Shown here one piece after another: positions 38,032 to 46,546 of a stretch of 64,000 nt of DNA. The notes beneath the pieces were generated by a model. It ran no database searches and had not been told where the DNA came from. It worked only from the letters and a program-made list of their open reading frames with translations. How positions within the stretch are numbered: position 1 is the stretch's first letter; the number at the start of each line of letters is the position of its first letter. The translations under genes were made by a program, and so were the position numbers. The DNA comes from Methylotenera sp. (GTDB taxonomy: Bacteria > Pseudomonadota > Gammaproteobacteria > Burkholderiales > Methylophilaceae), in assembly GCA_002928535.1 (NCBI GenBank), contig PERG01000003.1:62001-126000 (forward strand). Reading direction: 5' to 3'.

Positions 38032-38220
38032 ATGTCTGACGTTAAAGAGTTTGAAGTGACGGCCAAGGACCTCCCTTTGCATTGCCCAACCAAAGAGGTC
38101 GCGCTTTGGGCATCTCATCCACGGGTTTATATGGACATGACAGAAACGGGTACTGCAACTTGTCCCTACTGTGGGACCGTATACAAACTAAAAACAGGCG
38201 AACACGTTAAATCACATTGA
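38032..38220 (+). CDS. Small zf-CHCC zinc-finger protein
   Basis: 62 aa. Cys-His-Cys-Cys zinc pattern: HCPTKEVALWASHPRVYMDM then ATCPYCGTVYKL. This domain occurs in the NDUFS6-like family and as small stand-alone bacterial proteins. A downstream partner of ilvE in betaproteobacteria; function unknown. Its stop lies in a perfect 13-bp hairpin (38202-38230). Confidence 0.88.
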   Translation: MSDVKEFEVTAKDLPLHCPTKEVALWASHPRVYMDMTETGTATCPYCGTVYKLKTGEHVKSH

Positions 38221-38230
38221 TTTAACGTGT
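38202..38230. terminator. Perfect hairpin across the stop of the zinc-finger gene
   Basis: ACACGTTAAATCA (38202-38214) pairs with TGATTTAACGTGT (38218-38230) around a 3-base loop; the stop codon TGA begins the right arm. No T run follows. A second, weaker hairpin (AAATATGCTTGG with CCAAACGTATTT) is just downstream near 38237-38267. Together they may end the convergent transcripts of ilvE and the entericidin gene. Confidence 0.6.
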
Positions 38231-38263
38231 CGCAATAAATATGCTTGGCTAAACCAAACGTAT

Positions 38264-38416
38264 TTATTTATGCTCTGCTGCTTCTTCCTTGATTTCAGAC
38301 CCGCCTTTTTGAATATCTTCGCCCATGCCCTCCATGGTGTTACAGCCAACCAAAGTGGCTAAAGAACCGGCCAAAAATAACATAGATAATAGGCTTGAAA
38401 CGGTTTTCTTAATCAT
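38264..38416 (-). CDS. Entericidin A/B-family lipoprotein
   Basis: 50 aa. Starts at ATG 38416 (MIKKTVSSLLSMLFLAGS) with AGGAG upstream; an ORF to 38530 is longer but unsupported. The lipobox VGC (Cys about residue 25) is followed by NTMEGMGEDIQKGGSEIKEEA, typical of entericidins. Entericidins are small membrane-active lipoproteins with a bacteriolytic toxin/antitoxin role in Enterobacteria. Only one copy is present here. Confidence 0.85.
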   Translation of the reverse strand: MIKKTVSSLLSMLFLAGSLATLVGCNTMEGMGEDIQKGGSEIKEEAAEHK

Positions 38417-38559
38417 GATTAATCTCCTGATATTATTAATTTTAGAGTTAATCCGCGGAATAAATCCCAAAGACACTCTTATTGGCATCATCCTTGAATA
38501 GTGAGTATAGTTCTGTGCGTTAACGTACAAAGGAATTAGCTAATTAGGGCTAATACGTG

Positions 38560-39426
38560 TTAAGCCAAGAGGGATGAAGCTGGGGCTCTTACAAACGATA
38601 TATTGGCTGTATGACCCCATAATTGACTAATGACTTGCTCCGCATACTCTGTTGTACTATTGGTATAGAAGGTTACGCTGGTCGCGGGGGGTTGGAGCGT
38701 TGGAGTAAGTAAATCCGAAGCGATTAAGCGGTGCTGTAATTGTCTCGCAACGGCCTCACCTGTATCAATTAAGGTGACATGTGGCCCGACAATTTGCTGG
38801 ATCAGCTCTTTCACAAAAGGATAATGCGTGCAGCCTAACACGATGGTATCCGCGCCTTCAGCCAATAAAGGCTGGCAATATCGGCGCAGAAGTTCGTAGG
38901 TGCTCTGATGGTGTAGTTCGCCACGCTCAATACATTCCACCAAACCGATACAGCCCTGGGTGATGACTTTGACATTGCGCCCATAACTTTCCAACAACGC
39001 CGCAAACTGGGCACTTTTCAAAGTACCTACCGTGGCCAGCACCCCAATGACACCATTATGGCTAGCTGCCGCTGCCGGCTTTACTGCCGGTTCCATACCA
39101 ATGATAGGCAGCAACGGATATTTTTCCCGCATCAAATCAACAGCCGCTGCCGTTGCGGTATTGCAGGCGATGACAACCGCCTTTACTTCTTTAGTCAGTA
39201 GAAAATCAATGATCTCAATGCAGCGCGATTGGATTTCAACCTCGGTTTTGTTACCGTAAGGCGCATACAAACTATCCGCAAAATATAAAAGCTGTTCTTG
39301 GGGTAATAAAGCATGAATATGCTTCAATACGGTAATGCCGCCCACGCCGGAATCGAGCACGCCTATTGGTTTATTGGCAGCAGATACGTTTAAAGCATTA
39401 GATGGCTGGATCACGTTGATTGTCAT
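38560..39426 (-). CDS. murI: Glutamate racemase
   Basis: 288 aa. Makes D-glutamate for peptidoglycan. Two catalytic cysteines are visible in CNTATAAAVD and GCTHYPFV, with VLDSGVGGITVLKHI near the N-terminus and YFADSLYAPYG. Divergent from the cobalamin adenosyltransferase gene, with about 60 bp between starts. Confidence 0.95.
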   Translation of the reverse strand: MTINVIQPSNALNVSAANKPIGVLDSGVGGITVLKHIHALLPQEQLLYFADSLYAPYGNKTEVEIQSRCIEIIDFLLTKEVKAVVIACNTATAAAVDLMREKYPLLPIIGMEPAVKPAAAASHNGVIGVLATVGTLKSAQFAALLESYGRNVKVITQGCIGLVECIERGELHHQSTYELLRRYCQPLLAEGADTIVLGCTHYPFVKELIQQIVGPHVTLIDTGEAVARQLQHRLIASDLLTPTLQPPATSVTFYTNSTTEYAEQVISQLWGHTANISFVRAPASSLLA

Positions 39427-39488
39427 GCCTCACAGAGTGGTCATCAGTTACAATAGCCAAATTATAATGGATTGAATAAGGTTGTAGT

Positions 39489-40040
39489 ATGGGGAATCGA
39501 TTAAGTAAAATTTACACGCGTACAGGCGACGATGGTACTACAGGTTTAGGTGATGGCAGCCGTGTCAATAAAGACAGTTTGCGTGTAGAAGCCATGGGCG
39601 ATGCCGATGAGCTTAATTCGGTGCTTGGCATCATGATTACAGAAGGTGTGCCGGATATACTGCTGGAACCGCTAATACAGATTCAACATGACTTATTCAA
39701 TCTGGGCGGCGAGATATGCATGCCGGGCTATGTGATTTTGAAACAAAACCGTATCGATGATTTGGAAAAACTAATCGACACCTTGAACGAAAAACTCTCA
39801 CCACTCAAAGAATTCATCCTGCCTGGTGGAACAAAATCTGCCGCCTATTGCCACCTGGCACGTACAGTTTGCCGGCGTGCTGAACGAAAATTGATTACGC
39901 TAAATCGTACTGAGCCGGTCACGGCTATTTCACTACAATATTTGAATCGTCTCTCCGACTTGTTGTTTGTCATGTGCCGGACCATCAACCAGGTCGCAGG
40001 GGTTAGCGATGTGTTGTGGAACAATGAACACGCAAAATAA
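39489..40040 (+). CDS. Cob(I)yrinic acid a,c-diamide adenosyltransferase (PduO type)
   Basis: 183 aa helical ATP:cob(I)alamin adenosyltransferase. N-terminal KIYTRTGDDGTTGLGDG and ARTVCRRAERKL are diagnostic, as is the C-terminal LNRLSDLLFVMCR. It makes adenosylcobalamin. No other cobalamin genes are in the window. Confidence 0.95.
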   Translation: MGNRLSKIYTRTGDDGTTGLGDGSRVNKDSLRVEAMGDADELNSVLGIMITEGVPDILLEPLIQIQHDLFNLGGEICMPGYVILKQNRIDDLEKLIDTLNEKLSPLKEFILPGGTKSAAYCHLARTVCRRAERKLITLNRTEPVTAISLQYLNRLSDLLFVMCRTINQVAGVSDVLWNNEHAK

Positions 40041-40137
40041 TCTCGTGTATTCATAATGATTTATGATGTTGCTTTCTAAAGAATTTATCTTGCCTGGCGT
40101 TACTAAAGCGGCCGCTTAGGTAAGTTATAATCTGCCT

Positions 40138-41586
40138 ATGATAAAAAAACTGTTCGATAAAATATTTAAGCCAAAAGGCGATAAAGTCTTGAATAAAGAC
40201 TTAAATAAAAATAAGCATAGTGAAACCGCGCCGGCCAAATCTTCTAAACGCCCTACCTTAAGTACAAAAAAAAATGCACGTAGGTCTGCAGATTTAGACA
40301 GTGCAACCATCATCCCGCAAAAGAAACATAAAATCGACCGCACATTGTTAAGCAATGCCGCCATTAAAACGACAGAAGGCTTGCAGAAAGCCGGATTTGA
40401 TGCCTATTTGGTGGGCGGTGCAGTGCGAGACTTGTTACTTAACCGGATTCCAAAAGATTTTGACGTAGCCACGAATGCCACACCAGAAGAGGTGAACCGC
40501 ATATTTCGTCGCTCACGCATCATCGGCCGCCGTTTCCGGCTCGTGCATGTACTGTTCGGTGATGAAACCATCGAAGTCTCTACATTTCGCGGTAGTCATC
40601 TAGAGCCAGATGGCGACTCAAAAGTCACCGACTCAGGCCGGATTATCCGTGATAACGTCTTTGGTTCGATTGTAGATGATGCGATTCGCCGCGACTTTAC
40701 CGCCAATGCCCTTTATTACGACCCAAGTAGTGAAGAAGTACTCGATTTCCACAATGGTTTCCCCGATATCCAAGCTGGCATCTTACGCATGATCGGAAAA
40801 CCGGAAATTCGTTATGCGGAAGACCCGGTGCGTATGCTGCGCGCTGTCAGGTTATCGGCAAAACTTGGGTTAAAAATTGATGCAGCCACCATGGCGCCTA
40901 TCGCAAAAATGGCGGATTTACTTCAAGACGTTCCACCGAGTCGCTTGTTCGACGAAATGCTGAAACTGTTTTTATCCGGGCATGCTATTGAAAGCGTGGC
41001 TGCTTTGCGTGAGCAGCACTTACATCATGGCTTATTGCCTATGCTAGACGTGGTGCTTGAACAGCCATTGGGTGAACGATTCGTGATGCTCGCTTTGCAA
41101 AACACAGACAATCGTATTCTTTCAGGGAAATCCGCCAACCCTAGCTTCCTATTTGCTACGCTGCTTTGGCATGAAGTGTTGGCTGCTTGGGAAAGTTATA
41201 AGGCTCAAGGCGAGCATGCTATCCCTGCCCTGCATCTGGCGATGAGTGAAGTGATTGCCACCCAAGCTGAGAAGCTTGCGATTCATAACCGCTATACCGC
41301 CACTATGAAAGAAATCTGGGGCATGCAGCCGCGTTTCGAACAGCGTTCTGGGAAACGTCCATTCGGTTTATTAACTCACCCACGCTATCGCGCCGGATAT
41401 GATTTCCTGCTTTTGCGTTGCGAATCTGGCGAGCTACCCAAAGAGCTTGGTGAATGGTGGACTACCTTTGCCGACGCTGATAACGAAACACGTACCGCAA
41501 TGTTACAAGCCGATACTGCGCCCAAGAAACGTAAGAAAAGAAATCGCAAAAAACCGAGCACAGCAGCTGCGCCCGAAGCCCAATAA
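40138..41586 (+). CDS. pcnB: Polynucleotide adenylyltransferase
   Basis: 482 aa poly(A) polymerase I, which tags RNA for decay. N-terminal basic tract, then the nucleotidyltransferase head AYLVGGAVRDLLLNRIPKDFDVATNATPEE (catalytic DFD), RRSRIIGRRFRLVHVLF, RRDFTANALYYD, and a Lys/Arg-rich C-terminus (PKKRKKRNRKKPS). Precedes folK by two bases. pcnB-folK-(dgk)-panBC is the usual order. Confidence 0.95.
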   Translation: MIKKLFDKIFKPKGDKVLNKDLNKNKHSETAPAKSSKRPTLSTKKNARRSADLDSATIIPQKKHKIDRTLLSNAAIKTTEGLQKAGFDAYLVGGAVRDLLLNRIPKDFDVATNATPEEVNRIFRRSRIIGRRFRLVHVLFGDETIEVSTFRGSHLEPDGDSKVTDSGRIIRDNVFGSIVDDAIRRDFTANALYYDPSSEEVLDFHNGFPDIQAGILRMIGKPEIRYAEDPVRMLRAVRLSAKLGLKIDAATMAPIAKMADLLQDVPPSRLFDEMLKLFLSGHAIESVAALREQHLHHGLLPMLDVVLEQPLGERFVMLALQNTDNRILSGKSANPSFLFATLLWHEVLAAWESYKAQGEHAIPALHLAMSEVIATQAEKLAIHNRYTATMKEIWGMQPRFEQRSGKRPFGLLTHPRYRAGYDFLLLRCESGELPKELGEWWTTFADADNETRTAMLQADTAPKKRKKRNRKKPSTAAAPEAQ

Positions 41587-41588
41587 AT

Positions 41589-42098
41589 ATGAAACACGCT
41601 TATGTCGCTTTAGGCAGCAATTTGGCCGACCCGATTGCACAAGTGCGTACCGCCATTGCGGCCTTAGGAACCCTACCGCAAACGCAGGTCATTAAGGTTT
41701 CTTCTTTATACCGCACTGCGCCTATTGGCTATAAAGAAGATGAAGTCGCCCAAGTACCTGATTTTATTAATGCTGTAGCAGAGTTGAAAACCGAGTTATC
41801 TCCTGTTGAGTTGCTCGATGCATTGTTCGTTATCGAAAACGCAGCCGGACGTGAACGTCCTTACCGCTACGCACCGAGAATATTGGATTGCGACTTATTG
41901 CTTTATGAAGACGAAGTCCTGAATACGGATAAATTGACCTTGCCACATCCACGTATGCATTCGCGTGGATTTGTTCTATTGCCATTATTTGAAATTGCAC
42001 CGGAGTTAAGCATCCCGAATCATGGCAAAATATCAGCATTACTAAAGCCGCATTTAAATGCTGGCATCCAGAAATTAAAACCTGAGGACGCGAAGTAA
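41589..42098 (+). CDS. folK: 2-amino-4-hydroxy-6-hydroxymethyldihydropteridine pyrophosphokinase
   Basis: 169 aa folate-pathway kinase. Signatures are YVALGSNLADP at the start, ENAAGRERPYRYAPRILDCDLLLYED and LPHPRMHSRGFVLLPL. All catalytic residues are present. Immediately follows pcnB. Its stop codon (42096-42098) lies inside the left arm of a foldback element that extends to the dgk gene. Confidence 0.95.
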   Translation: MKHAYVALGSNLADPIAQVRTAIAALGTLPQTQVIKVSSLYRTAPIGYKEDEVAQVPDFINAVAELKTELSPVELLDALFVIENAAGRERPYRYAPRILDCDLLLYEDEVLNTDKLTLPHPRMHSRGFVLLPLFEIAPELSIPNHGKISALLKPHLNAGIQKLKPEDAK

Positions 42099-42217
42099 AT
42101 GTACTACTTTGGGAAGCAGCACTAGGCATGAGGCACATATAAACCGAGATAGTACTTACAGTACAGCGAGGTTTAGAGTACCAAGTAACAACGTAATGCC
42201 CCAAAGAATACATTTAC
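42095..42217 (+). repeat. Foldback element between folK and dgk
   Basis: The left arm (42095-42118: GTAAATG, TAC, TACTTTGGG, AAGCA) matches the reverse complement of the right arm (42197-42217: TGCCCCAAAG, AATACATTTAC). The core AGTACTTACAGTAC (about 42151-42164) with GCGAGG is the same type as in the ychF and gmhB elements. The folK stop codon is in the left arm. No clear Shine-Dalgarno for dgk is in the right arm. Confidence 0.72.
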
Positions 42218-42226
42218 CCCATAGCA

Positions 42227-42874
42227 ATGAGTATTTTTAGCAAATATCCCTACATCGTTATCGAAGGTCCTATCGGCAGTGGCAAAACTACGCTTGCCCG
42301 TATGCTGTCGGACCAATTTCCCGTGGACTATTTATCGGAAAAAGCCGAAGCCAATCCATTCCTGCCCCGGTTTTATCAAGATGCACAACGATATGGTTTG
42401 CCTACGCAATTATTCTTTTTATTCCAGCGGGCAAATCAGCTCAAAGACTTAGCCCAACGCGACATGTTTGCCAAGCCGATAGTCGCCGATTTTTTCCTGG
42501 AGAAAGACCCGCTGTTTGCCCGATTGAATCTGGACGATGAAGAATATGCTTTGTATCACCAGATTTACCAGCATCTACAGTTAAAGGCTTCCAAACCAGA
42601 CTTAGTCATCTACCTGCAAACACCCGTGGATGCGCTGGTAGAACGCATCGAAGAACGCAGTGTCAGTTATGAACAAGATATTCATCGTGAATATCTAGAG
42701 CGTTTAGCGAATGCTTATAGTGAATTTTTCCACAATTACAATGAATCGCCTGTGTTGATTGTGAACAACGAAAAGCTCAATATTTTAAAGAATCCCGGCG
42801 CGCTGGATTTACTCATCACGCGCATTTCTCAGATTAAAGGCCAGCGGGAATTTTTTAACCCGAATTTCGATTAA
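42227..42874 (+). CDS. dgk: Deoxynucleoside kinase
   Basis: 215 aa. P-loop GPIGSGKTTLA at residues 11-21, EANPFLPRFYQD, and DLVIYLQTPVDALVERIEERS typical of deoxyguanosine/deoxyadenosine kinases. It salvages deoxynucleosides with ATP. It is set between folK and panB in this lineage. The start ATG at 42227 has only a weak ribosome-binding site. Confidence 0.9.
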   Translation: MSIFSKYPYIVIEGPIGSGKTTLARMLSDQFPVDYLSEKAEANPFLPRFYQDAQRYGLPTQLFFLFQRANQLKDLAQRDMFAKPIVADFFLEKDPLFARLNLDDEEYALYHQIYQHLQLKASKPDLVIYLQTPVDALVERIEERSVSYEQDIHREYLERLANAYSEFFHNYNESPVLIVNNEKLNILKNPGALDLLITRISQIKGQREFFNPNFD

Positions 42875-42876
42875 GT

Positions 42877-43716
42877 ATGAGCAACTCTCAACGTAGCGCT
42901 CAGTTAAATAGCGCCAAATTAGCCCGGATCACCAACAGCGGTGAAAAGATCGCCATGCTGACCTGCTATGACGCTACTTTTGCCAAGCTCTCACACGCCG
43001 CGGGCGTGGACATTTTGCTGGTCGGCGATTCACTAGGTATGGTTTTACAAGGCAGCGAGAATACCCTTAATGTACTCATGACCGACATGGTCTACCATAC
43101 CCGATGTGTCGCAGCAGGCGCGCCGGATGCTTACATTATCGCTGATATGCCATATAGCAGCTATGAGAGTGGGGCCGAGTTTGCTTACCAAAATGCCAAA
43201 TTACTGATTGATGCCGGTGCGCATATGGTGAAACTGGAAGGTGGTGGCAACATGGTAGAGATTGTCCGCTCTCTGGTAGAACAGGATATCCCCGTTTGTG
43301 CACACCTTGGCTTCACGCCCCAATCAGTTGGCAGATTAGGGGGTTATCGCATCCAGGGTAAAACCGAAGAAAGTGCCCAGATCATCTTGCAAGATGCCAT
43401 TGCCATGAGCGATGTAGGCGTGAGCTTTGTATTGTTGGAAATGGTGCCAGCTGCCCTGGCAAAAAACATCACGGAAATCATCGATGTTCCTACTATTGGG
43501 ATTGGCGCTGGCGTGGACTGTAGCGGCCAAGTATTAGTATTGCAGGACTTGTTAGGCATTTATTCGGGCCAAGCACATAAACATCCTGATGAATTTAAAA
43601 GCCCTCGCTTTGTACGTAACTTTTTAAAAGACACGGGCAGTATTCAGGCTGCTGTAGCTGCATTCGTTCAGGCGGTGAAAAACAAAGAGTTTCCTGCTGC
43701 GGAACATAGCTATTAA
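42877..43716 (+). CDS. panB: 3-methyl-2-oxobutanoate hydroxymethyltransferase
   Basis: 279 aa first enzyme of pantothenate synthesis; uses methylene-tetrahydrofolate and ketoisovalerate. Motifs: MLTCYDATFAKL, LLVGDSLGMVLQG, DMPY, ahead of HLGFTPQSV. Two bases after dgk and followed by panC after four bases, so the pan genes are one operon. IlvE, encoded about 5 kb upstream, interconverts valine and its ketoacid substrate. Confidence 0.96.
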   Translation: MSNSQRSAQLNSAKLARITNSGEKIAMLTCYDATFAKLSHAAGVDILLVGDSLGMVLQGSENTLNVLMTDMVYHTRCVAAGAPDAYIIADMPYSSYESGAEFAYQNAKLLIDAGAHMVKLEGGGNMVEIVRSLVEQDIPVCAHLGFTPQSVGRLGGYRIQGKTEESAQIILQDAIAMSDVGVSFVLLEMVPAALAKNITEIIDVPTIGIGAGVDCSGQVLVLQDLLGIYSGQAHKHPDEFKSPRFVRNFLKDTGSIQAAVAAFVQAVKNKEFPAAEHSY

Positions 43717-43720
43717 TACA

Positions 43721-44581
43721 ATGGAAATTATCGCCAGCATCCGCGAACTCAGAAACTCCCTCAACAACCAGGGCCATATCGCATTTGTACCGACCATGGG
43801 TAATCTGCATGACGGTCATCTCAAATTAGTCGATATTGCCAAGCAGCATGCCCAATGCGTGGTCGTCAGTATTTTTGTAAATCCCTTGCAGTTCGGTCCG
43901 CATGAAGACTTGGCTAACTATCCCCGCACCCTGGAAGCCGACTGTCGAAAATTACAGGCGGCCGGTGCGAATATCGTATTCACACCGAGTGTTAAGGAAA
44001 TGTATCCGGACGCAGTTTCTGCTGGAGAAGGCTTAAACTTAAGACAGACCATGAAAGTGACGTCGCCGCCAATAGCGAATGAGCTATGCGGTGCTTCCCG
44101 ACCTGGTCATTTTGATGGCGTGGCAACGGTTGTCGCCAAGCTCTTCAATATCGTGCAGCCTGACATTGCAGTTTTCGGCAAAAAAGATTTTCAACAGCTA
44201 TTTATTATTCGTGAATTGGTGAAGCAATTTAATCTCCCTATTGAAATTATCGCCGGGGATACCGTACGAGAACCCAGTGGCCTAGCGATGAGCTCACGTA
44301 ACGGTTATTTAACTGAAACGCAGAAAAATCAGGCAGCACAGCTTTACAAAATGTTGGAAAGCATTGTCTTGCGGGTACGCAATGGCACTGCTGAATTAGG
44401 CATACTTGCCGATGCCGCCTCGCTGGCGTTGAAAGAATTGGGGTGGGACGTGGATTATGTATCTTTTCGCAACCAAACAACACTAATGCCGGCTACCTCA
44501 GAAGACAAACAATTGATCGTGTTAGCTGCAGCAAAACTAGGGACAACCCGGCTCATTGATAATATTGATTTTTTGCGCTAA
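43721..44581 (+). CDS. panC: Pantothenate synthetase
   Basis: 286 aa ATP-dependent ligase joining pantoate to beta-alanine. VPTMGNLHDGHLKLVD (HxGH-type) is at residues about 24-39, VSIFVNPLQFG, FGKKDFQQL and SSRNGYL are intact. Follows panB by four bases, and panD after 62 bp completes the pathway. Confidence 0.96.
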   Translation: MEIIASIRELRNSLNNQGHIAFVPTMGNLHDGHLKLVDIAKQHAQCVVVSIFVNPLQFGPHEDLANYPRTLEADCRKLQAAGANIVFTPSVKEMYPDAVSAGEGLNLRQTMKVTSPPIANELCGASRPGHFDGVATVVAKLFNIVQPDIAVFGKKDFQQLFIIRELVKQFNLPIEIIAGDTVREPSGLAMSSRNGYLTETQKNQAAQLYKMLESIVLRVRNGTAELGILADAASLALKELGWDVDYVSFRNQTTLMPATSEDKQLIVLAAAKLGTTRLIDNIDFLR

Positions 44582-44643
44582 GTGTTTGAAAAGACTATAA
44601 TGCTACTCCCTTATATATCCAGCCCTTAAAAACGGTTAAGCAC

Positions 44644-45024
44644 ATGCAAAGAACCATGCTTAAATCCAAGTTGCACCGGGTCACCGTCACGCATTCTGAG
44701 CTTCACTATGAAGGCAGTTGTGCGATTGATGAAGTGTTACTCGAAGCCGCTAACATTCGTGAATATGAACAGATCAATATTTACAATGTCACTAATGGTG
44801 AGCGGTTCACCACATACGCGATTCGGGCGGAACGCAACTCAGGCATCATCTCGGTAAACGGTGCAGCTGCACATAAAGCGGATCCTCAAGACATTATCAT
44901 CATCGCAAGTTATGCGGTGTATAACGAAATCGAGCTGGAAAAATATAGCCCTCAGCTGGTGTATGTAGATAGCAACAATCGCATATTGGCTCAACGTAAC
45001 GCGATTCCCGCACAGGCAGCTTAA
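44644..45024 (+). CDS. panD: Aspartate 1-decarboxylase proenzyme
   Basis: 126 aa. Self-cleaves at Gly24-Ser25 in YEGSCAID to form the pyruvoyl cofactor; the ATG at 44644 puts this site at the same position as in E. coli. [34 protein letters not shown] is the usual core. Supplies beta-alanine for PanC. The rsfS gene starts one base after its stop. Confidence 0.96.
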   Translation: MQRTMLKSKLHRVTVTHSELHYEGSCAIDEVLLEAANIREYEQINIYNVTNGERFTTYAIRAERNSGIISVNGAAAHKADPQDIIIIASYAVYNEIELEKYSPQLVYVDSNNRILAQRNAIPAQAA

Positions 45025-45390
45025 ATGGCATTTGATTTAGAAGCAATGAAACTCGCAGTAGTCGATGCGATTGAAGATATTAAAGGTTTTGACATTAGTG
45101 TAATGGATGTCCGTAAGCTCACATCCATGACTAATTATATGATCGTCGCGAGCGCAAATTCCAGCCGCCAGGCTAAATCCATCGCGGATAATGTGCGTGA
45201 AAAGCTCAAGGAAAAAGGCTTTGCCATCCGCGGTACAGAAGGCGAAAAAGATGGCGAATGGGTATTGGTCGATCTGGATGACATCATCGTCCATATCATG
45301 GTGCCTACCACACGTGCTTACTACAACCTTGAGCAATTATGGGGCGAGGCTGAAGGCCGTCGCAGCCATATCAAACCTAATACTCCTTGA
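45025..45390 (+). CDS. rsfS: Ribosome silencing factor
   Basis: 121 aa RsfS/Iojap protein binding L14 to block subunit joining in starvation. IEDIKGFDISVMDVRKLTSMTNYMIVASA and DGEWVLVDLDDIIVHIM are typical. In most proteobacteria nadD lies just upstream; here panD abuts it instead. It is followed by rlmH after 29 bp, the usual partner. Confidence 0.95.
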   Translation: MAFDLEAMKLAVVDAIEDIKGFDISVMDVRKLTSMTNYMIVASANSSRQAKSIADNVREKLKEKGFAIRGTEGEKDGEWVLVDLDDIIVHIMVPTTRAYYNLEQLWGEAEGRRSHIKPNTP

Positions 45391-45419
45391 TTTAACCTTT
45401 TCAGGTTTCAATTCTCACA

Positions 45420-45887
45420 TTGAAGATTCGTATCATCTCAGTCGGTCATAAAATGCCTGGCTGGGTTGAAGCAGCCTGTGCGGAATATATCAAGCGCATG
45501 CCGCGCGAAGCCACGGTTGAAATCATCGAAATCAAACCAGAAAAACGTGCTGCGGGAAACAGCACGGAAAACATTCAACTTCTTGAAGCCAAGAAGATAA
45601 TGGATACTGTAGGACGCGACTTTCTGATTGCACTGGATGAGCGCGGTACCGAACTCACCACTTTACAGTTAGCAGAAAAATTCAAAGGCTGGCAATTATC
45701 AGGGCGTGACACTGCTCTGGTAATTGGCGGTGCAGATGGTCTGCATGCCTCAGTGAAACACCAGGCTGACTGGCTGTGGGGATTGTCAAAATTAACGCTT
45801 CCTCATGGGATGGTGCGAGTGCTGTTATGCGAACAGCTTTACCGTGCTTACAGTGTCACGCATAATCATCCTTATCACCGCCAATAA
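45420..45887 (+). CDS. rlmH: 23S rRNA (pseudouridine1915-N3)-methyltransferase
   Basis: 155 aa SPOUT methyltransferase. FLIALDERGTELTTLQLA, VIGGADGLHASVK and the C-terminal GMVRVLLCEQLYRAYSVTHNHPYHR knot are intact. The start is TTG at 45420 (KIRIISVGHKMPGW follows), as no ATG fits the family start. Downstream partner of rsfS. Confidence 0.94.
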   Translation: MKIRIISVGHKMPGWVEAACAEYIKRMPREATVEIIEIKPEKRAAGNSTENIQLLEAKKIMDTVGRDFLIALDERGTELTTLQLAEKFKGWQLSGRDTALVIGGADGLHASVKHQADWLWGLSKLTLPHGMVRVLLCEQLYRAYSVTHNHPYHRQ

Positions 45888-46024
45888 TTTGGCATGCTTA
45901 CTGCTTAACTATTACTGAAAGACCCTTAAGTAAGCTGAATTAAGACGATATCGCACCAAAACGGGGTTGCTCTAGATAATTTAGGGCATAATTTTGAATA
46001 AAAATTAAGATCAAGGGATTTAAT

Positions 46025-46309
46025 ATGGAAAACCGGGGCCTAGTTTTACTATCAAAGTTCTCAGTATCTGCCAGGAGACTGATTGGCGTAGTCAATCCAG
46101 CAAAATTGATTAAAGATCACGAATACAGTGCGCAAATTTTTCAAAAAGTGTCGGAGTTCGGCGACGAAGAGCTAATCATGCTATCTTTGGAAGTCCAAAA
46201 CATGCTGGGCATGATGTCTGTCACTACCACGCCAACACCAGAAAAAATCGTCCCCATCAAATCTGTGGAAGTGATTGAACAGAAATATATGTATGGTGCA
46301 CGTAGTTAA
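46025..46309 (+). CDS. Small conserved protein of unknown function, copy 1
   Basis: 94 aa, no family recognised. Roughly 35-40% alike to the next gene: both start with a short acidic stretch, then LLxxFxxxAR+LIG, a short ND/D-Y stretch, FQK(V/I), EELxxLSLxxxN+LG, a variable linker and a C-terminus ending Y-x-(Y/F)-G-A-R. The first 60 residues look all-helical and soluble. A perfect hairpin separates the two genes. Shine-Dalgarno AAGGGA precedes the ATG. Function unknown. Confidence 0.8.
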   Translation: MENRGLVLLSKFSVSARRLIGVVNPAKLIKDHEYSAQIFQKVSEFGDEELIMLSLEVQNMLGMMSVTTTPTPEKIVPIKSVEVIEQKYMYGARS

Positions 46310-46330
46310 CTGCAGTCTCCACAACATCTT

Positions 46331-46370
46331 TATGTGATTGATTTAAACACCGCGTTAAATCAATCACATA
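46331..46370. other. Perfect 16-bp hairpin between the tandem paralogues
   Basis: TATGTGATTGATTTAA (46331-46346) and TTAAATCAATCACATA (46355-46370) are fully complementary around an 8-base loop. No T run follows, so it may be a weak terminator, an RNA processing or stability element, or a protein-binding site. Confidence 0.6.
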
Positions 46371-46546
46371 GATTCCATTTGTAAACATTGCAATCAAAAG
46401 TCTTATCCCGTATCATCCCCGATGAAATAAAGCCGCACCGTTAAATATATTTGCAACGACGCATGATATATAAGCAGTCCTCAGCAATGGCGTTGAGTTG
46501 AACCGTGCTCATCCAATAAATATTAAAATATCAGGACAGTCACCGG

